From Polyodon spathula (Eukaryota > Chordata > Actinopteri > Acipenseriformes > Polyodontidae): DNA of 64,000 nt. Position numbers and translations under genes: made by a program. The DNA is taken from assembly GCF_017654505.1 (NCBI RefSeq), contig NC_054558.1, forward strand, positions 15,413,278-15,477,277, written 5' to 3'. Within the stretch, counting starts at the first letter, position 1; each line of letters begins with the position of its first letter. Of the stretch, positions 46,996 through 58,015 are shown one piece after another. The notes under the pieces were generated by a model. That model was not told the DNA's origin and did no database searches. It saw only the letters and a program-made list of their open reading frames with translations.

Positions 46996-49900
46996 AGGGA
47001 TCAGTTTTAGCTGAACTTTAGTTTTATGAAAAGGTTACTTTATTAACTGCTGCTATTACTCACATTTGTTAACATGTTAGTAAACTAGTTAAGTATTAAT
47101 TTCAGCAAGATTTCAGTATTTCATGGCCCCTTTTAAATAGGACTAAAACATGGAGTGTCTCCGGTGTACTGGTACTTTTTCATGGGCGGATGCACAGGCC
47201 AGCTTCGTGACACGTGCTGGCCCGGAAGTGCGCACTGTAATCGCTAGGATCGTTTCTCCTAAATCTATTTTGAGTTGACGGATGATGTAAATGCGCTTCC
47301 TTCTCTCTGCATTGTGCCCCAGCGATACACAGAACAGTTTCCTGTCTTCGTAGGGCAGGGTCAGCCGTGCGGGCCCCAAGTGAAGGCCTGGTTGCTATGG
47401 TGTTTTTTTCCTTTGGATGACAGATGCTGCTAAACCTTATGACCTATTGTGAAATAGTTACAATAACTGACAGTTCAGGGAGGGAATACCTTTTTTTTAT
47501 TTTTATTATTTTTTTTTTTATGGGGAAAAAAATTCAAATCCTAATTTATTCATAAAAGCTTATTTTCTATACAGTAAAATGTATTCTAATGTATTTGTAT
47601 TCCGATTTTAAATAACTGTTTATAATGTAACAACCATTTACAACAAATAACATAGTAGAACTAATATGAGGGGGGGATTATCTGAACAACCAGCTATTAG
47701 GTACTGAACAAGTGATGACATCTTGTTTTATAAATCTATAACAGCGTGCTTTTAAGTTAATTAACAAAGTTCCCCTTGAAATTAAGCGTGTCCCAAAGCC
47801 AATATTTTACAAAGAACAGCGCAGTGCATGGTTACATGTAGATTTCTTAAGCAGTTAACAATATTCATTTTAAAAGAAAAAGCTTTAATAAAATAAAGCA
47901 AAAGGATCCAGTGCATCAGATTCTCAGATCTTAAGCGTTGTCTCAGCTTGACGATGGTTTGAAAGAAGGCAGTGTGATTGTATTTAGAGCCCCCAGCTGT
48001 CATTTAATTGGTCCTTGGTGAATATCAAGCTCCCAGTGTTCCTCCAGATAAGGTGATTTGTTCATTTTAATATTAATTCAGTTTTTCACCCACGGTGAGA
48101 CTTCTACTTTAAAGAAGTGCCAGCCAATCTCATATTACCTCTTATTAGCATCATGAACATTATTAATGGTTCCCCCTTTTATTACTTAAAATTCAACACC
48201 GAATAAGTCGTCTTTTAGATAAGTTGCATCCTTTAGGTCATACAGTTTTGTAATGAATTGGCATCTCATCCTATTGAATTGAATGGAAAGGCAATGGCTA
48301 GACGTGAACCACTAACCTCACGGTACAAAGATGGACATCTTATCATTCAACGGAAGAGCAAGCTCTGTATTTGAGACGTAAGTGTTATTAACTCATCAGC
48401 CTATAGGAGGAAATCCATTCTAGATTGTAGCAAGACTATTGGAGGCTGAACTACAACACAGGAAGTGGAATTAAGCGCAACATTCTGAGCTTGAATAACT
48501 GAAGCTCAACAGGCCCAACAAACAGCTGAGTGTTTAGGATGAGCACTGTTAAATAATGAAGAACAGCAGTAGAATCGTATATAGTAATAAAGGTTAAAAT
48601 ATAACTAATTTAAATGGTTTTGATAAAATGAAAAAGCACAGACCGGCAGGCACACCGAAGTGGTTGTAAAGCAGGTTGGTCGATAGTGGCAGGAAAGAAG
48701 ATGGTTAAGGGTTAAGCACAATCGTACTTCCTGGGTCTCCCGGGAGGTGAAAGGTTACCAGAAAAAGCATGCAAACAGAGATTTCACCTTGTGTAATACC
48801 AGACATCTTTTTAAAATGAAAACATTTGAGACCGGTTATAACCGGCACAATGCAATGACCCTTGTGCGTGACCTCAACATACTGTCTCCTGGTAAGTCTG
48901 TAGAGCAGAACTAATGGCTCTCAGGCCTTTGAAATGTTTCATGTAGGAACACCTTTGATTACAGGGAGTTTCAGGAGTCTCAGACGACATCTGTGTGGCT
49001 TCCTGTGTTGTTGGGTTCCCAGGTCATCAGGGCTAACTCATTGCAGCTAGGGGCCTTGACCGTGGCTATTGTGGTATTCTAGGACTTTTTAGATTTCTGC
49101 AAAGAACCCACAAAAACTGCTGGATGCAGGTCAGGATTCTGTGCTGGCCAACACATGCACCAGAGCAACAGGTAATTCTCATGCCTGGACAGCATGCTGG
49201 GGAGATGTCTATGTATTGAGTTAACTGATTATCCCTGTTTTGATAAAATTTGAAAAGGGATTTCTTTAGTACAACTTATTGAAAGTATCGTAATGTAATG
49301 TGATATTTTTTATATTTTAAAATAAAATCAGTGATTGAAAATCCAGGCCTTGATTGGTTAAAACCTCACCATAGGAGGAAAAATAGATTGAACTATTGCC
49401 CTGACATCCTTACACCACTGGTCAATAGTCTCCATCTGTTATGTGATTGGTTCAGTACCGCCCCTTTTTAATGGAACGCCTTTCTCCCCTGCACTCTTTA
49501 CAAGAGAAAATGGCTGAAAAACGATTCTGATTAATACGTCACTGTTTTCTGACACTCAGAAATTCAAACAAATTCAACTCGACGAAAACAGATAGGACAG
49601 GTAGAATATAAACTGGATTATGCAGCAATCGGTAAACCAGACGGAGATGGAAAAAAACTTTGCTAGCTGTTGGGCATGAACTTCAAAAACATTTTCCGTT
49701 ATATTTATTTAATTGTTATTTATTTATTCAATTCTGCTGTGTCAGCTATATTTAAACAAAATATATAAAGTCATATTTACTATCCAACCTAGCCTCACTT
49801 ATTTTATTGACTGATTCATATATTAAATATGTACTGCAGACTCGGCTCACAGTGGAAAATTAAATGCCCCTCGGGAAGACTATTGTTACCTCCAGGGTGT

Positions 49901-50887
49901 TGCTTCAGGCATTATAGCCCCATGTCAGTAACAATAGTCATCTCAATTTTTCTACTATACCCCTCCTCTCCAGTCAATATTTACTATAAATATGTTGTAT
50001 GTTAGACTTATTTTAACAGGAACACACAGTGGATATGTCATTGTGGTAATGCCATAAGCTCTAATTCAAACTGTTGACCATTACAATGAAGTGCCCATGT
50101 ACTGTACTGTGTGTGCTCTTGAGAAGCAGTCTCTTTGGAGAAAGGAGCACTTGAACGGTTCCGGTGCTCAGTTGAAGGTCTGTGCTTAACCACTGCCATT
50201 GTAGCTGTCAGCATTACTGAACACTGTGTTTGTGTAGTGTATAGAACAAACACATTGCTTGCCATAATCCTGTACTGAACCTGTAATATCTTTTTCAATA
50301 TAATTGTTGTCTATTTGCTCATAAACCCATACTCAACTTGGGAATTAATCCAAACTGGTTCCTGTGCTTAAGATATTCAAACACAGCCATGCTGAATCTA
50401 GAACACCTTCATTTAAAAACACTGGTCTACTTGACACTTTTAGTATATAGCTTTGCTAGGATTGAGTATTTTTTTGAAGTAATTAATACTTGACAACATT
50501 GACATTCCGATTAACCAGAGTTTCTGCAAAGATCTGCTGCAGTATCTGTTAACATTGTGAATTAGCAACACAGGATACAGAATAGCAGACAGGAATTCAT
50601 TTATTTTAAAAGCTATGCAGGTTTACTGTGGGAATTCAGATTACTGTTGCACTGTGCGTTGAAACCTGTGGAAGCCCAATATACTTTTCAGAAGCATTTT
50701 TTTTTAAGCATGACAAATAATCAAGTAAAAACAACAATTGAAGTTTCTTTGTTTATTGTAATAAATCAAATATGCTACAGTGCAGGGGTTAAAATGCCAG
50801 AACTGTAATTATTATTTTTTTTATTATGACATCTGTAACATTATTTAACAATAGTGACAGAGAGTGAATGAATCCTAGTCAACAATC

Positions 50888-51155
50888 TCTCTCCCGACCT
50901 GTGAGGGCGCTGTATAAAAGGAACAGCGTGCCCCGGACTGGATTGGTTTGACAGTTCATTCCAGGGTCAGTCGGAAGTTGGCCATGCAGAAAGGGGGCGG
51001 AGCCACAACACCAGAATCATCGCCTTAATGCGGTAGGCGACGTGCCAGTCATGGATTGGAGGAGGCGTGATTGCACTCGCTTCTGAAGGGGGCGTGACTG
51101 AAGGTATATCCGGGAATGTGGCCGAGCGATCTGTTCCTTTGTTATTAGCCATATA
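50888..51155 (+). repeat. LTR-like interspersed repeat, family B copy 1 (5' part only)
   Basis: It reads 'ctctcccgacctgtgagggc', 'ggaacagcgtgccccggact', 'gacagttcattccagggtca', 'attggaggaggcgtgattgc', 'aaggtatatccgggaatgtgg' and 'cgatctgttcctttgttatt'. It matches the first 270 bp of copies at 54395 and 57164 (complement) but lacks their 3' half. Confidence 0.75.
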
Positions 51156-52254
51156 TATTTAACCAAAACAATAACAAAAAATAATGATCTGGTTCTCTCT
51201 TGCCTTTTTCAATGAATATAATTTAATTAATAGAGAATAAAAACATACTAAGATAACTACCTAGCCTAAGTTTAATTCATCGTTTTTGTAATCTACCAGT
51301 GGCTTCTGTTGCACATACATTGTTGATAATAATATTGCAGACTGTGGAAACCAATGTTCGTGTTGGGGTGTGTTTTTTAATCAATGTTGTCCTTCCGGAG
51401 TCCTCTGAATGCCTTTTTAATTTTAATTTTTTTTAAACCATTTAAATGCAAAACCATAACAAAACATGTATACAGGCTTTTTAAAACATGTATACAGGCT
51501 TTTTAAAATGGTTTTTATTATTTGTCCTTCGGTTGCCTTTTTAATTAATTTTTCTGCACGTACTACTAATTTGTATATGATGTAGAATATGTGATTGTAA
51601 ACATCTAACACTAATACATACAATACTCTTTCAAATAAACGTATTATGATTTTGAATGCATGGTTCTTAAGGACAGTATTATTGTCATTGCTTGTGCCCC
51701 GGCACCTCTTTCTTTACAAATTAAGCACTGACCATATGTTTTACACTGTAATGTGTCACAGTAGGGTTACAAATCAACATGATTTTAGCTAAAATGACTT
51801 GTTTGTAATGTATATACAATGATAGGCTAATCAGTGGCAGATGCAATCAGTGTTAAATCATGTCTTTTCATTCCAATTTTCATACTGTGCTTGATTTTTC
51901 TTGATATCTTGATCCTGCTGCACAATGTAAACACAGCCATTAAAAACAACACGACTCCTTTGCTAAACTGCTTCGTCGGCCTCTATCTATAATATTAAGG
52001 ATTATAGGCAGCTGTTAGCGGTCTTAAGTTGACTGCTAGTTACGTTACTGACTTACTGATGAAGATACAAAGAGATCTAAGTTTTTAATCACTGCTTACC
52101 AGAATTGTGTGTGTGTGAATGGTTTAAGGAGCATGACCTCTTCCTTGGCCAACACACTCTCCAGATCTCATTCTAATCAAGCATGGCTTGGGCTGAACCT
52201 GAATGATGTACAAAGAGTAAAATCTATGTTTAATCAATATGTTAAATATAATGC

Positions 52255-52335
52255 TGAGATACTGACAACACGAAACACGGCTAAGGTAACAGAATGTGTT
52301 TCTTGTAAACTTTGCAAGGTGTTCTTTAAGCCCTC
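52255..52335. repeat. Family A repeat terminus
   Basis: 'acacggctaaggtaacagaa' followed by 'tgtgtttcttgtaaactttg' and 'caaggtgttct' matches the right end of the copy at 43790-44045. Confidence 0.5.
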
Positions 52336-53619
52336 AATCTCTAGTATTTACAGAACAGGTGAGTACTAGATTACATTAGGGATGAATTATATCTTTTGAG
52401 GTTTCTCGATTAGGAAAGTAATTTAATTATCCAGGCAGTTAGCTTGGAGAACAGAGATTTTACTTTACTGTTAGTGGTTATGCACAACGATTGGCAAATT
52501 TGCAAACAGTGTGAAACTCCAATTCTCTGGTACAGTATGTACTTTCTGTTTTTGTAACCAGAATAACATCCTGGTACACTGAGGCGCCAGTACATCAGGA
52601 TATTTTACTGTCCTTTTTTGGAAGACGGCAGAGAGGCCAGAGTGCTCACTGTCTGAACAAGTCATTGGAGAAAACAATCTGTAAACTTGACAGTGCTTGC
52701 TTACGTTTCCATGTATTTTTTTAAAGGGTGTGCAGCATGAAAACAAACAAACAAGTGTTCTGTTTTGATTCTGCCAAGTTAAGGGTGGGCAGGAAATTAG
52801 TGAACAAAAAACTTCAGCTCTGGGTGTCTCCCCATTCCAGACTGGCCCTTCGATCTCTCAGCCCCTCCCTGAGTGTTTCAGACACAAAATATCTGCCTTG
52901 CTGAGAACCCTCCCACCCCAACACACCTAAACAAATTCATAGAAAAGCACTACAGAGCCCAAACTATGAGGCACATTTGTGTTTTTAAATGTATGATAAT
53001 GTATTGTTGTCGTCTTAAATATATTTTTGTGCATGAAAACCTGCTGCACTGCACTCCTAGCCACTGATGCTTAGTTATCTTTTTACCTTTAAGTTCCCTG
53101 TAATTGTACTGTCATTTACTGACAGTGGAAACTGTGAAACCCACTGGGGATGAAATCTTCTGCAAAGGGGATACAGTGGAGATGGCCGTCTGTATGTCAC
53201 ACTTCACATACCTGGAGAATCGCTTATTCAAATGCCATTTTACTATTTTATTCATTATTCTATGAGGTGAGTTCTGTTGTTGCAATATTTAGTTGTATTC
53301 ATTACCCCCCAATATATCTGGCTGCTTAATCCACCTCATCAGCTGAAAGCATATGATTTCCTCACTGAAATATTTTCACATAGCTCTGTAGTATAGTTTA
53401 GAAAATGAACTGATGGCGACTCCAACAACACAGTACAAGGAAGGTCAGCACATCTTTTTTTGATTTACAAGTACAATAAAGTAAACACAGTATATCTATT
53501 GATTATCATTAGATATATCCTTGGCAATAACACAGAATTTCTAAAGAGAGTTTTTAACTCAAACTTATTTTTCAGTTTTAGTGATTCCGTCATCTAGTAT
53601 GGAGTTGTACTTTAGCACA

Positions 53620-53760
53620 GGGGGAATGATATATTTGTCCTTCAAGTGTAATGAAATGCAAGTAAGTAGTGACTGGCACAAAATTACCCAGTGAGTGACT
53701 GAGCTGGCTTTGAAACCCAGGGCCTTGTGTCTCCTCTTTAGCCATGTTTCCACCTTGTCT
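53620..53760. mobile_element. MIR/V-SINE-like fragment
   Basis: 'gcacaaaattacccagtgag', 'tgactgagctggctttgaaa' and 'cccagggccttgtgtc' follow the order of the core of the element at 7280-7390 (gtcacacagtgagtcagtgg, gctgagccaggacttgaacc). The copy is diverged. Confidence 0.5.
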
Positions 53761-54394
53761 CTTCCCTGGCCCCAGCACTCTTTGTATCCACATCTGCTTA
53801 TTTAGCACTCCATGCTATGACTTGCCTTGGACCACGTGGGAATGATCAATTTGAAAAACCATGCCAAGTCCTCACCCTTGGAACTCTAACATGTCACAAT
53901 ACTGAACTTGACCTATATATCTTTTTCAAAGCCAATGTTCTGATGAGCGGAGTAAACTGCTAAAATCTATTTAATACACAAAATGAATTGATGTGAAAGA
54001 TCTTTAATTGGGGGATATAAATTAGTAGTTCACTCAATTGTTCATACGTAGAAATAAGCAGTTTAAGCAATTACTAAAACATGTCTATGCTTTGTAAAAC
54101 TGAATCTATTGAACCATCAAAGGCCTGATAGAGCAAGCCTGTGCAAACACGGCTTTAATCCTTGATTCTGACCACCACATTGCCCTGCTTTCTTTGCCCT
54201 GGTTCCTATTAAGCAAGGCTGTTTTTCTTTTATTTTCTTCTTTCCTCTTATCCAAGGCCATTACAAACCCAGGAAGCAGAGTAAGTTCCAGAGAAAGATT
54301 AGTGGTTTGCATGATTGACATTTCAGCAGATAAGTAAATCACAATTGACAGGTAGGGAGTAATTGGGCATTAAGAATTGTGATCGAGACAAAGT

Positions 54395-55086
54395 GAATCT
54401 TGGTGACACATCTCCCTCCTCACCTGTGAGGGTATTGTGTAAAAGGAACAGAGTACCCTGGACTGGATGGCCAGACGATTCATTCCCAGGGTTATCTAGA
54501 AAGGGGTGGAGCTCTGATACACTAAATAATCGACCCGTAAGGGAAACAATGTGGCAGCCACGGACTGCAGGAGCTGTTGCACTCGTTAACTAAGAGGTCA
54601 TGATAGACGGTACAAAAGGGGACAGAGTGAGGTGATTTGTTCCTTTTGTAATGGTTAAACATGAACTGGAAGGAGAAACCAATGTTGTTATCGTTAGTGT
54701 TTTGTTTGTTTCTTGTCTTGTCTGAAAATATTGTTTGTTATTATTTAGACGGCTGAAACACTATCCAGAGCTGTTGCCAAAGGCCAGCACTAAATCCAGA
54801 CTACACTTTATTTTCACAATAAACTGTATTTGCAATATGAGGACTAGAGCATGCACTGTGACTTGTTTGTGTTACATGTGGATGTAAAAGATTGGGACTG
54901 TTTAACATTTCGGGACCAACCCACAGGATACAGTAAAGCAATACACTGCACAGTATTGATTGTTATTATTTACTGCTGTCTCGCCATCAAGCAATTGAAT
55001 TATAAAATAAAACACCATTGCATCTGGATTATCGTTGTCTGTTTAATGATCACCTGCACCTGCACACTGTTAACCTCTTTGCCACA
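54395..55086 (+). mobile_element. LTR-like interspersed repeat, family B copy 2
   Basis: Length is about 690 bp. The 5' part matches copies 1 and 3 ('cctcacctgtgagggtattg', 'aaaaggaacagagtaccctg'). It continues through 'gttgccaaaggccagcac', an AATAAA-bearing 'cacaataaactg', and ends 'ctgcacactgttaacctctt' then 'tgccaca'. The layout of an upstream TATA-like box, a later AATAAA and an end in CA fits a solitary long terminal repeat. No internal coding region is attached. It could instead be a non-LTR or non-autonomous element. Confidence 0.6.
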
Positions 55087-55208
55087 AAAATAAAATCAGC
55101 AATTACTTTTGCATGGCTGTTATGGCCCTGGACTGGAATGTGATGTGAATATCGGATCAGGTGCCTTCCCAAAAAGGTCACTTAAAGGGATAATAGTTTT
55201 TTTTTTTA

Positions 55209-55249
<41 letters not shown>

Positions 55250-56879
55250 AAATAAATAAATAAAAAAAATGTGTCAACAAACAGTAGCCTCAATAGATAC
55301 CAAAAACCTCTTTTCAATAATTAGATAGTTAAAGGTAGAGAGTGTGTTGTATTGTATTTGGTTGGTTTGATAGAAGACAATATGTCTTGAGTAATCTACC
55401 TCTCTTTAACCTAAGGTAACTTTAGGAGCTTAAAATTAGTGAAGAGAAGTTTGATTTAGCTGGTTTTCAGGCAGGCTAGTATTCCATTATTCTGAGTATT
55501 TGGAATAAGCATTCCACTCATGTAAACAGCATATTCAGAATGAGGTAAGCAGTATTCCAAACAAGAGCATTCCGAATAAGATGTGTGATATATTAATTCA
55601 TGTTATTCCAAATATTTCTCTTTCTCTATCCCCACGCATGGGTGAGCCCATTGGGCCTGTAGTTAGAGATTTAGAAAACCTGTGACAGCCATTGGTTAAC
55701 CCAGCTCCATAACCTTGGGGAACCAGTGCCCTGCAAATAGTATTTCTGAGAAATGTAAATAATGTGATTGCAATGTAAGGATGTTTATAGCTGCTGTTAT
55801 TTATTTTTTATAGCTTAGTAAACAGTTATGTTGGGCTTTATTGTTAATAATTACAAATAAACATGCCAGTGTTTCTGAAGATGACAGGTCAATGTTTGCA
55901 GTACAAAATAAAAATGCAGCATATACTATGTACAAAGATTACAGGAGAAACTGTTATTAATCATATTGTTCAGCAGTTAGTTGTTAGTGGTTATTAAGTA
56001 CAGTTTATATGAAGAAAAAATTCCACTGTATACCTACTATAATTAATGCATTTAGAACACAACATCAAATTACTCCTGTTACACTAGTCCTGCTTTGTAA
56101 ATCAAAACAAAGTACTTTGACAAGCCAGCAAAACAATCCAGTTCCCACTCAGATGATGGTTGATAATTGCATACCATAGTTTGTGTTTATCTTTTGAAGA
56201 CATCTTATTTATCACTCAACCATTGTAACTGTATATTCCATCCACTTAAGCTGGCTTGAAGGCTTGATACAAAAACAGTGTCACTCATGTATCTAACTAG
56301 TTCTTGCATTTCCAGTAAACAGTCAGCAAAAAAAAAACAAGGCTTGATGGCTTAGCTTGTCACTTATTTATTTCATGCTATATATACTGGCATACAATAG
56401 TATTCGGGATGCGATGAGTGGTATTTTATCCAACTCCAGCCTTGCATTGTTAATTAGAACACCCTATTGCAGTCACTAATGATGAACACTTCTAGATAAT
56501 AAATACCCAAACCAGTCATTTCATCCAGTTTGACTATTACTCTTTGTAAAGAATATTAAGCCTTGTGCTTAGATGTGGCTTTGGTTAAGCGTTTCTACAT
56601 TTCCCTGGAAGCATTTTCTTATAGGCGATTGCCAATTTTGTCAAGAATTGAATGGTATATAAAATTCCTGTGTTCGTACTATATGTTTATTCAGTAATGT
56701 GGGTGGGGAGGTGGTGGGATGGCTTAAAACTTAATGAAGAATTGTATTCCTGATCCCTCTGTTCTTTACCTAATATAGAACCCACTGGTTAGCTGAATTA
56801 AAGAACTCTGTATTTGTATGGAATACAATCTTCAGTGTTCCTTATCAAAATTCCAGTACATCTTATCCTGTGTATAGAA
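55087..56879. other. Intergenic region
   Basis: No gene was recognised. It holds the C30/A13 tract at 55210-55268 and a cluster of CATTCC/GGAAT motifs at 55480-55620; the rest is AT-rich and unassigned. Confidence 0.6.
55210..55268. repeat. C30-A13 homopolymer junction
   Basis: Thirty C (55210-55239), then 13 A, then (aaat)n, preceded by about 10 T. It is the longest C run in the window. Confidence 0.93.
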
Positions 56880-57163
56880 GATCATAAGAATATTTTTGAA
56901 CAAGAGGAAGTCATTCGGCCCATTAAAGCTTATCTGCTTCCTATTAGCTAATTGATCTCAGAACTTTGTCTAGTTAGGTCTTAAAGGATCCAAATGTTTC
57001 TCTCAAGAACTTGACTAGGTATTCCATTTAATCTCCTCACCACTGTGTGAAGAATGGTCTCCTTCCCTCTGTCCCAAGTCTATCCAACTTATTTCCAGCT
57101 GTGTCCTTTGTTCCTAGTTTTTGTACTGTGCATTATTGGTTTTGGTTAACTATGTTAATTCCA
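56880..57163 (-). mobile_element. LINE 3'-tail, reverse orientation, interrupted (part 1)
   Basis: 'atcataagaatatttttgaa', 'gaggaagtcattcggcccat', 'ttgtctagttaggtcttaaa' and 'cttgactaggtattccattt' continue toward 'gtgtcctttgttcctag'. The copy is then cut by the LTR-like insertion at 57164 and resumes after 57883. Confidence 0.75.
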
Positions 57164-57883
57164 TGTGGTAAAGAGGTTAACAGTGTAAGGTGATCAATAA
57201 ACAGACAAACAATTATAATCCAGGTGCAATGTTGTTTAATGATTTGTAATTCCAGTGCCTGACGACAGAACAAACAGTAAACAATAAATGATGCTATGCA
57301 ATACAGCAGCGTGTATTACTTTATTTATAATCCCGGGTTTGTCCCAAAATAATAGTCCCGTTATTTAGACACCCATACAAAACAAAAACACATACACAAG
57401 TCCTTTAGTGAGTGAATTAGTGCGTGTGGTGCAATACAGTTCTCCGTGATGTGCAGTGATGTTGTCCGGTTTGGTGCTGGCCTTTGGTGACAGCTGTGGA
57501 TCGTATTAACTGTCTAATCACAATAAAGAAACAGTTTTTAGACATGACAGTTCAAAGAAACAAAACACTCACATTTTCACCAGTGTCATTTTAGGAAGGT
57601 GCTAATCATTTACAAAGGAACAGATCACCTCACTACATCCCCTTTATATACAGTCAACCATGACCCCTTGGTTAATGAGCACACCCCCTCCTCCAATCCG
57701 CAAATGCCACACTGTTAACCTTCTGGATCAATGATTTAGTGTACTGTAGCTCAGTCCCTTTTCTTGATGGCCGTCTTCCACTTAACCCTGGGAATTAACT
57801 GTCAGACCATCTAGTCTAAGGTACTCTGTTCCCTTTACTCAGCTTCCTCACAGGTCGGGAAGGAGATCTAACACCAACAACCA
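57164..57883 (-). mobile_element. LTR-like interspersed repeat, family B copy 3, inserted in a LINE
   Basis: This is the reverse complement of copy 2 over about 720 bp. On the - strand it runs from near 'gttggtgttagatctccttc' to 'ctgttaacctctttaccaca'. It carries a good TATA box (TATATAAA, complement of 57642-57649) and an AATAAA (complement of 57320-57325) about 320 bp downstream. The flanks 'ttcca' (57159-57163) and 'ttcaa' (57884-57888) may be a worn target duplication. No coding capacity was seen. This is the most complete of the three copies. Confidence 0.65.
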
Positions 57884-58015
57884 TTCAATCTCTGCCACAC
57901 TCCATTTATTAAATGTTAAAGATTTCAATCATGTCTCCCTGATTCTTCTTTGTTCCAGGCTAAATAGATTCCATTATTTTGGTCGTTCTTTGTAGCTCAG
58001 TCCTTTAAGTCCTTT
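57884..58015 (-). mobile_element. LINE 3'-tail, reverse orientation (part 2)
   Basis: 'gatttcaatcatgtctccct', 'ttctttgttccaggctaaat' and 'gtagctcagtcctttaagtc' are the upstream portion of the LINE tail in complement, in the same orientation as part 1. Confidence 0.68.

Larger units (their letters stand above)
45746..50887. other. Intergenic region
   Basis: No gene was recognised. It contains LINE tail fragments (46040-46095 and 46859-46995), a short MITE (46601-46769), a poly-T tract (about 46202-46223), a CpG-containing patch (47146-47400), a non-repetitive motif-rich stretch (47890-48190) and a palindrome CCGGTTATAACCGG at 48832-48845. Confidence 0.6.
51156..54394. other. Intergenic region
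   Basis: No gene was recognised. It contains a short tandem repeat of 'acatgtatacaggctttttaaa' (about 51464-51510), a family A end at 52255-52335 and a MIR-like SINE fragment at 53620-53760; the rest is unassigned. Confidence 0.6.

Noticed and set aside
48290..48370. tRNA-like segment on the - strand with a ggttcacgtct B-box-like string
   Set aside because: No convincing cloverleaf or A box; could be a degenerate SINE but not supportable.
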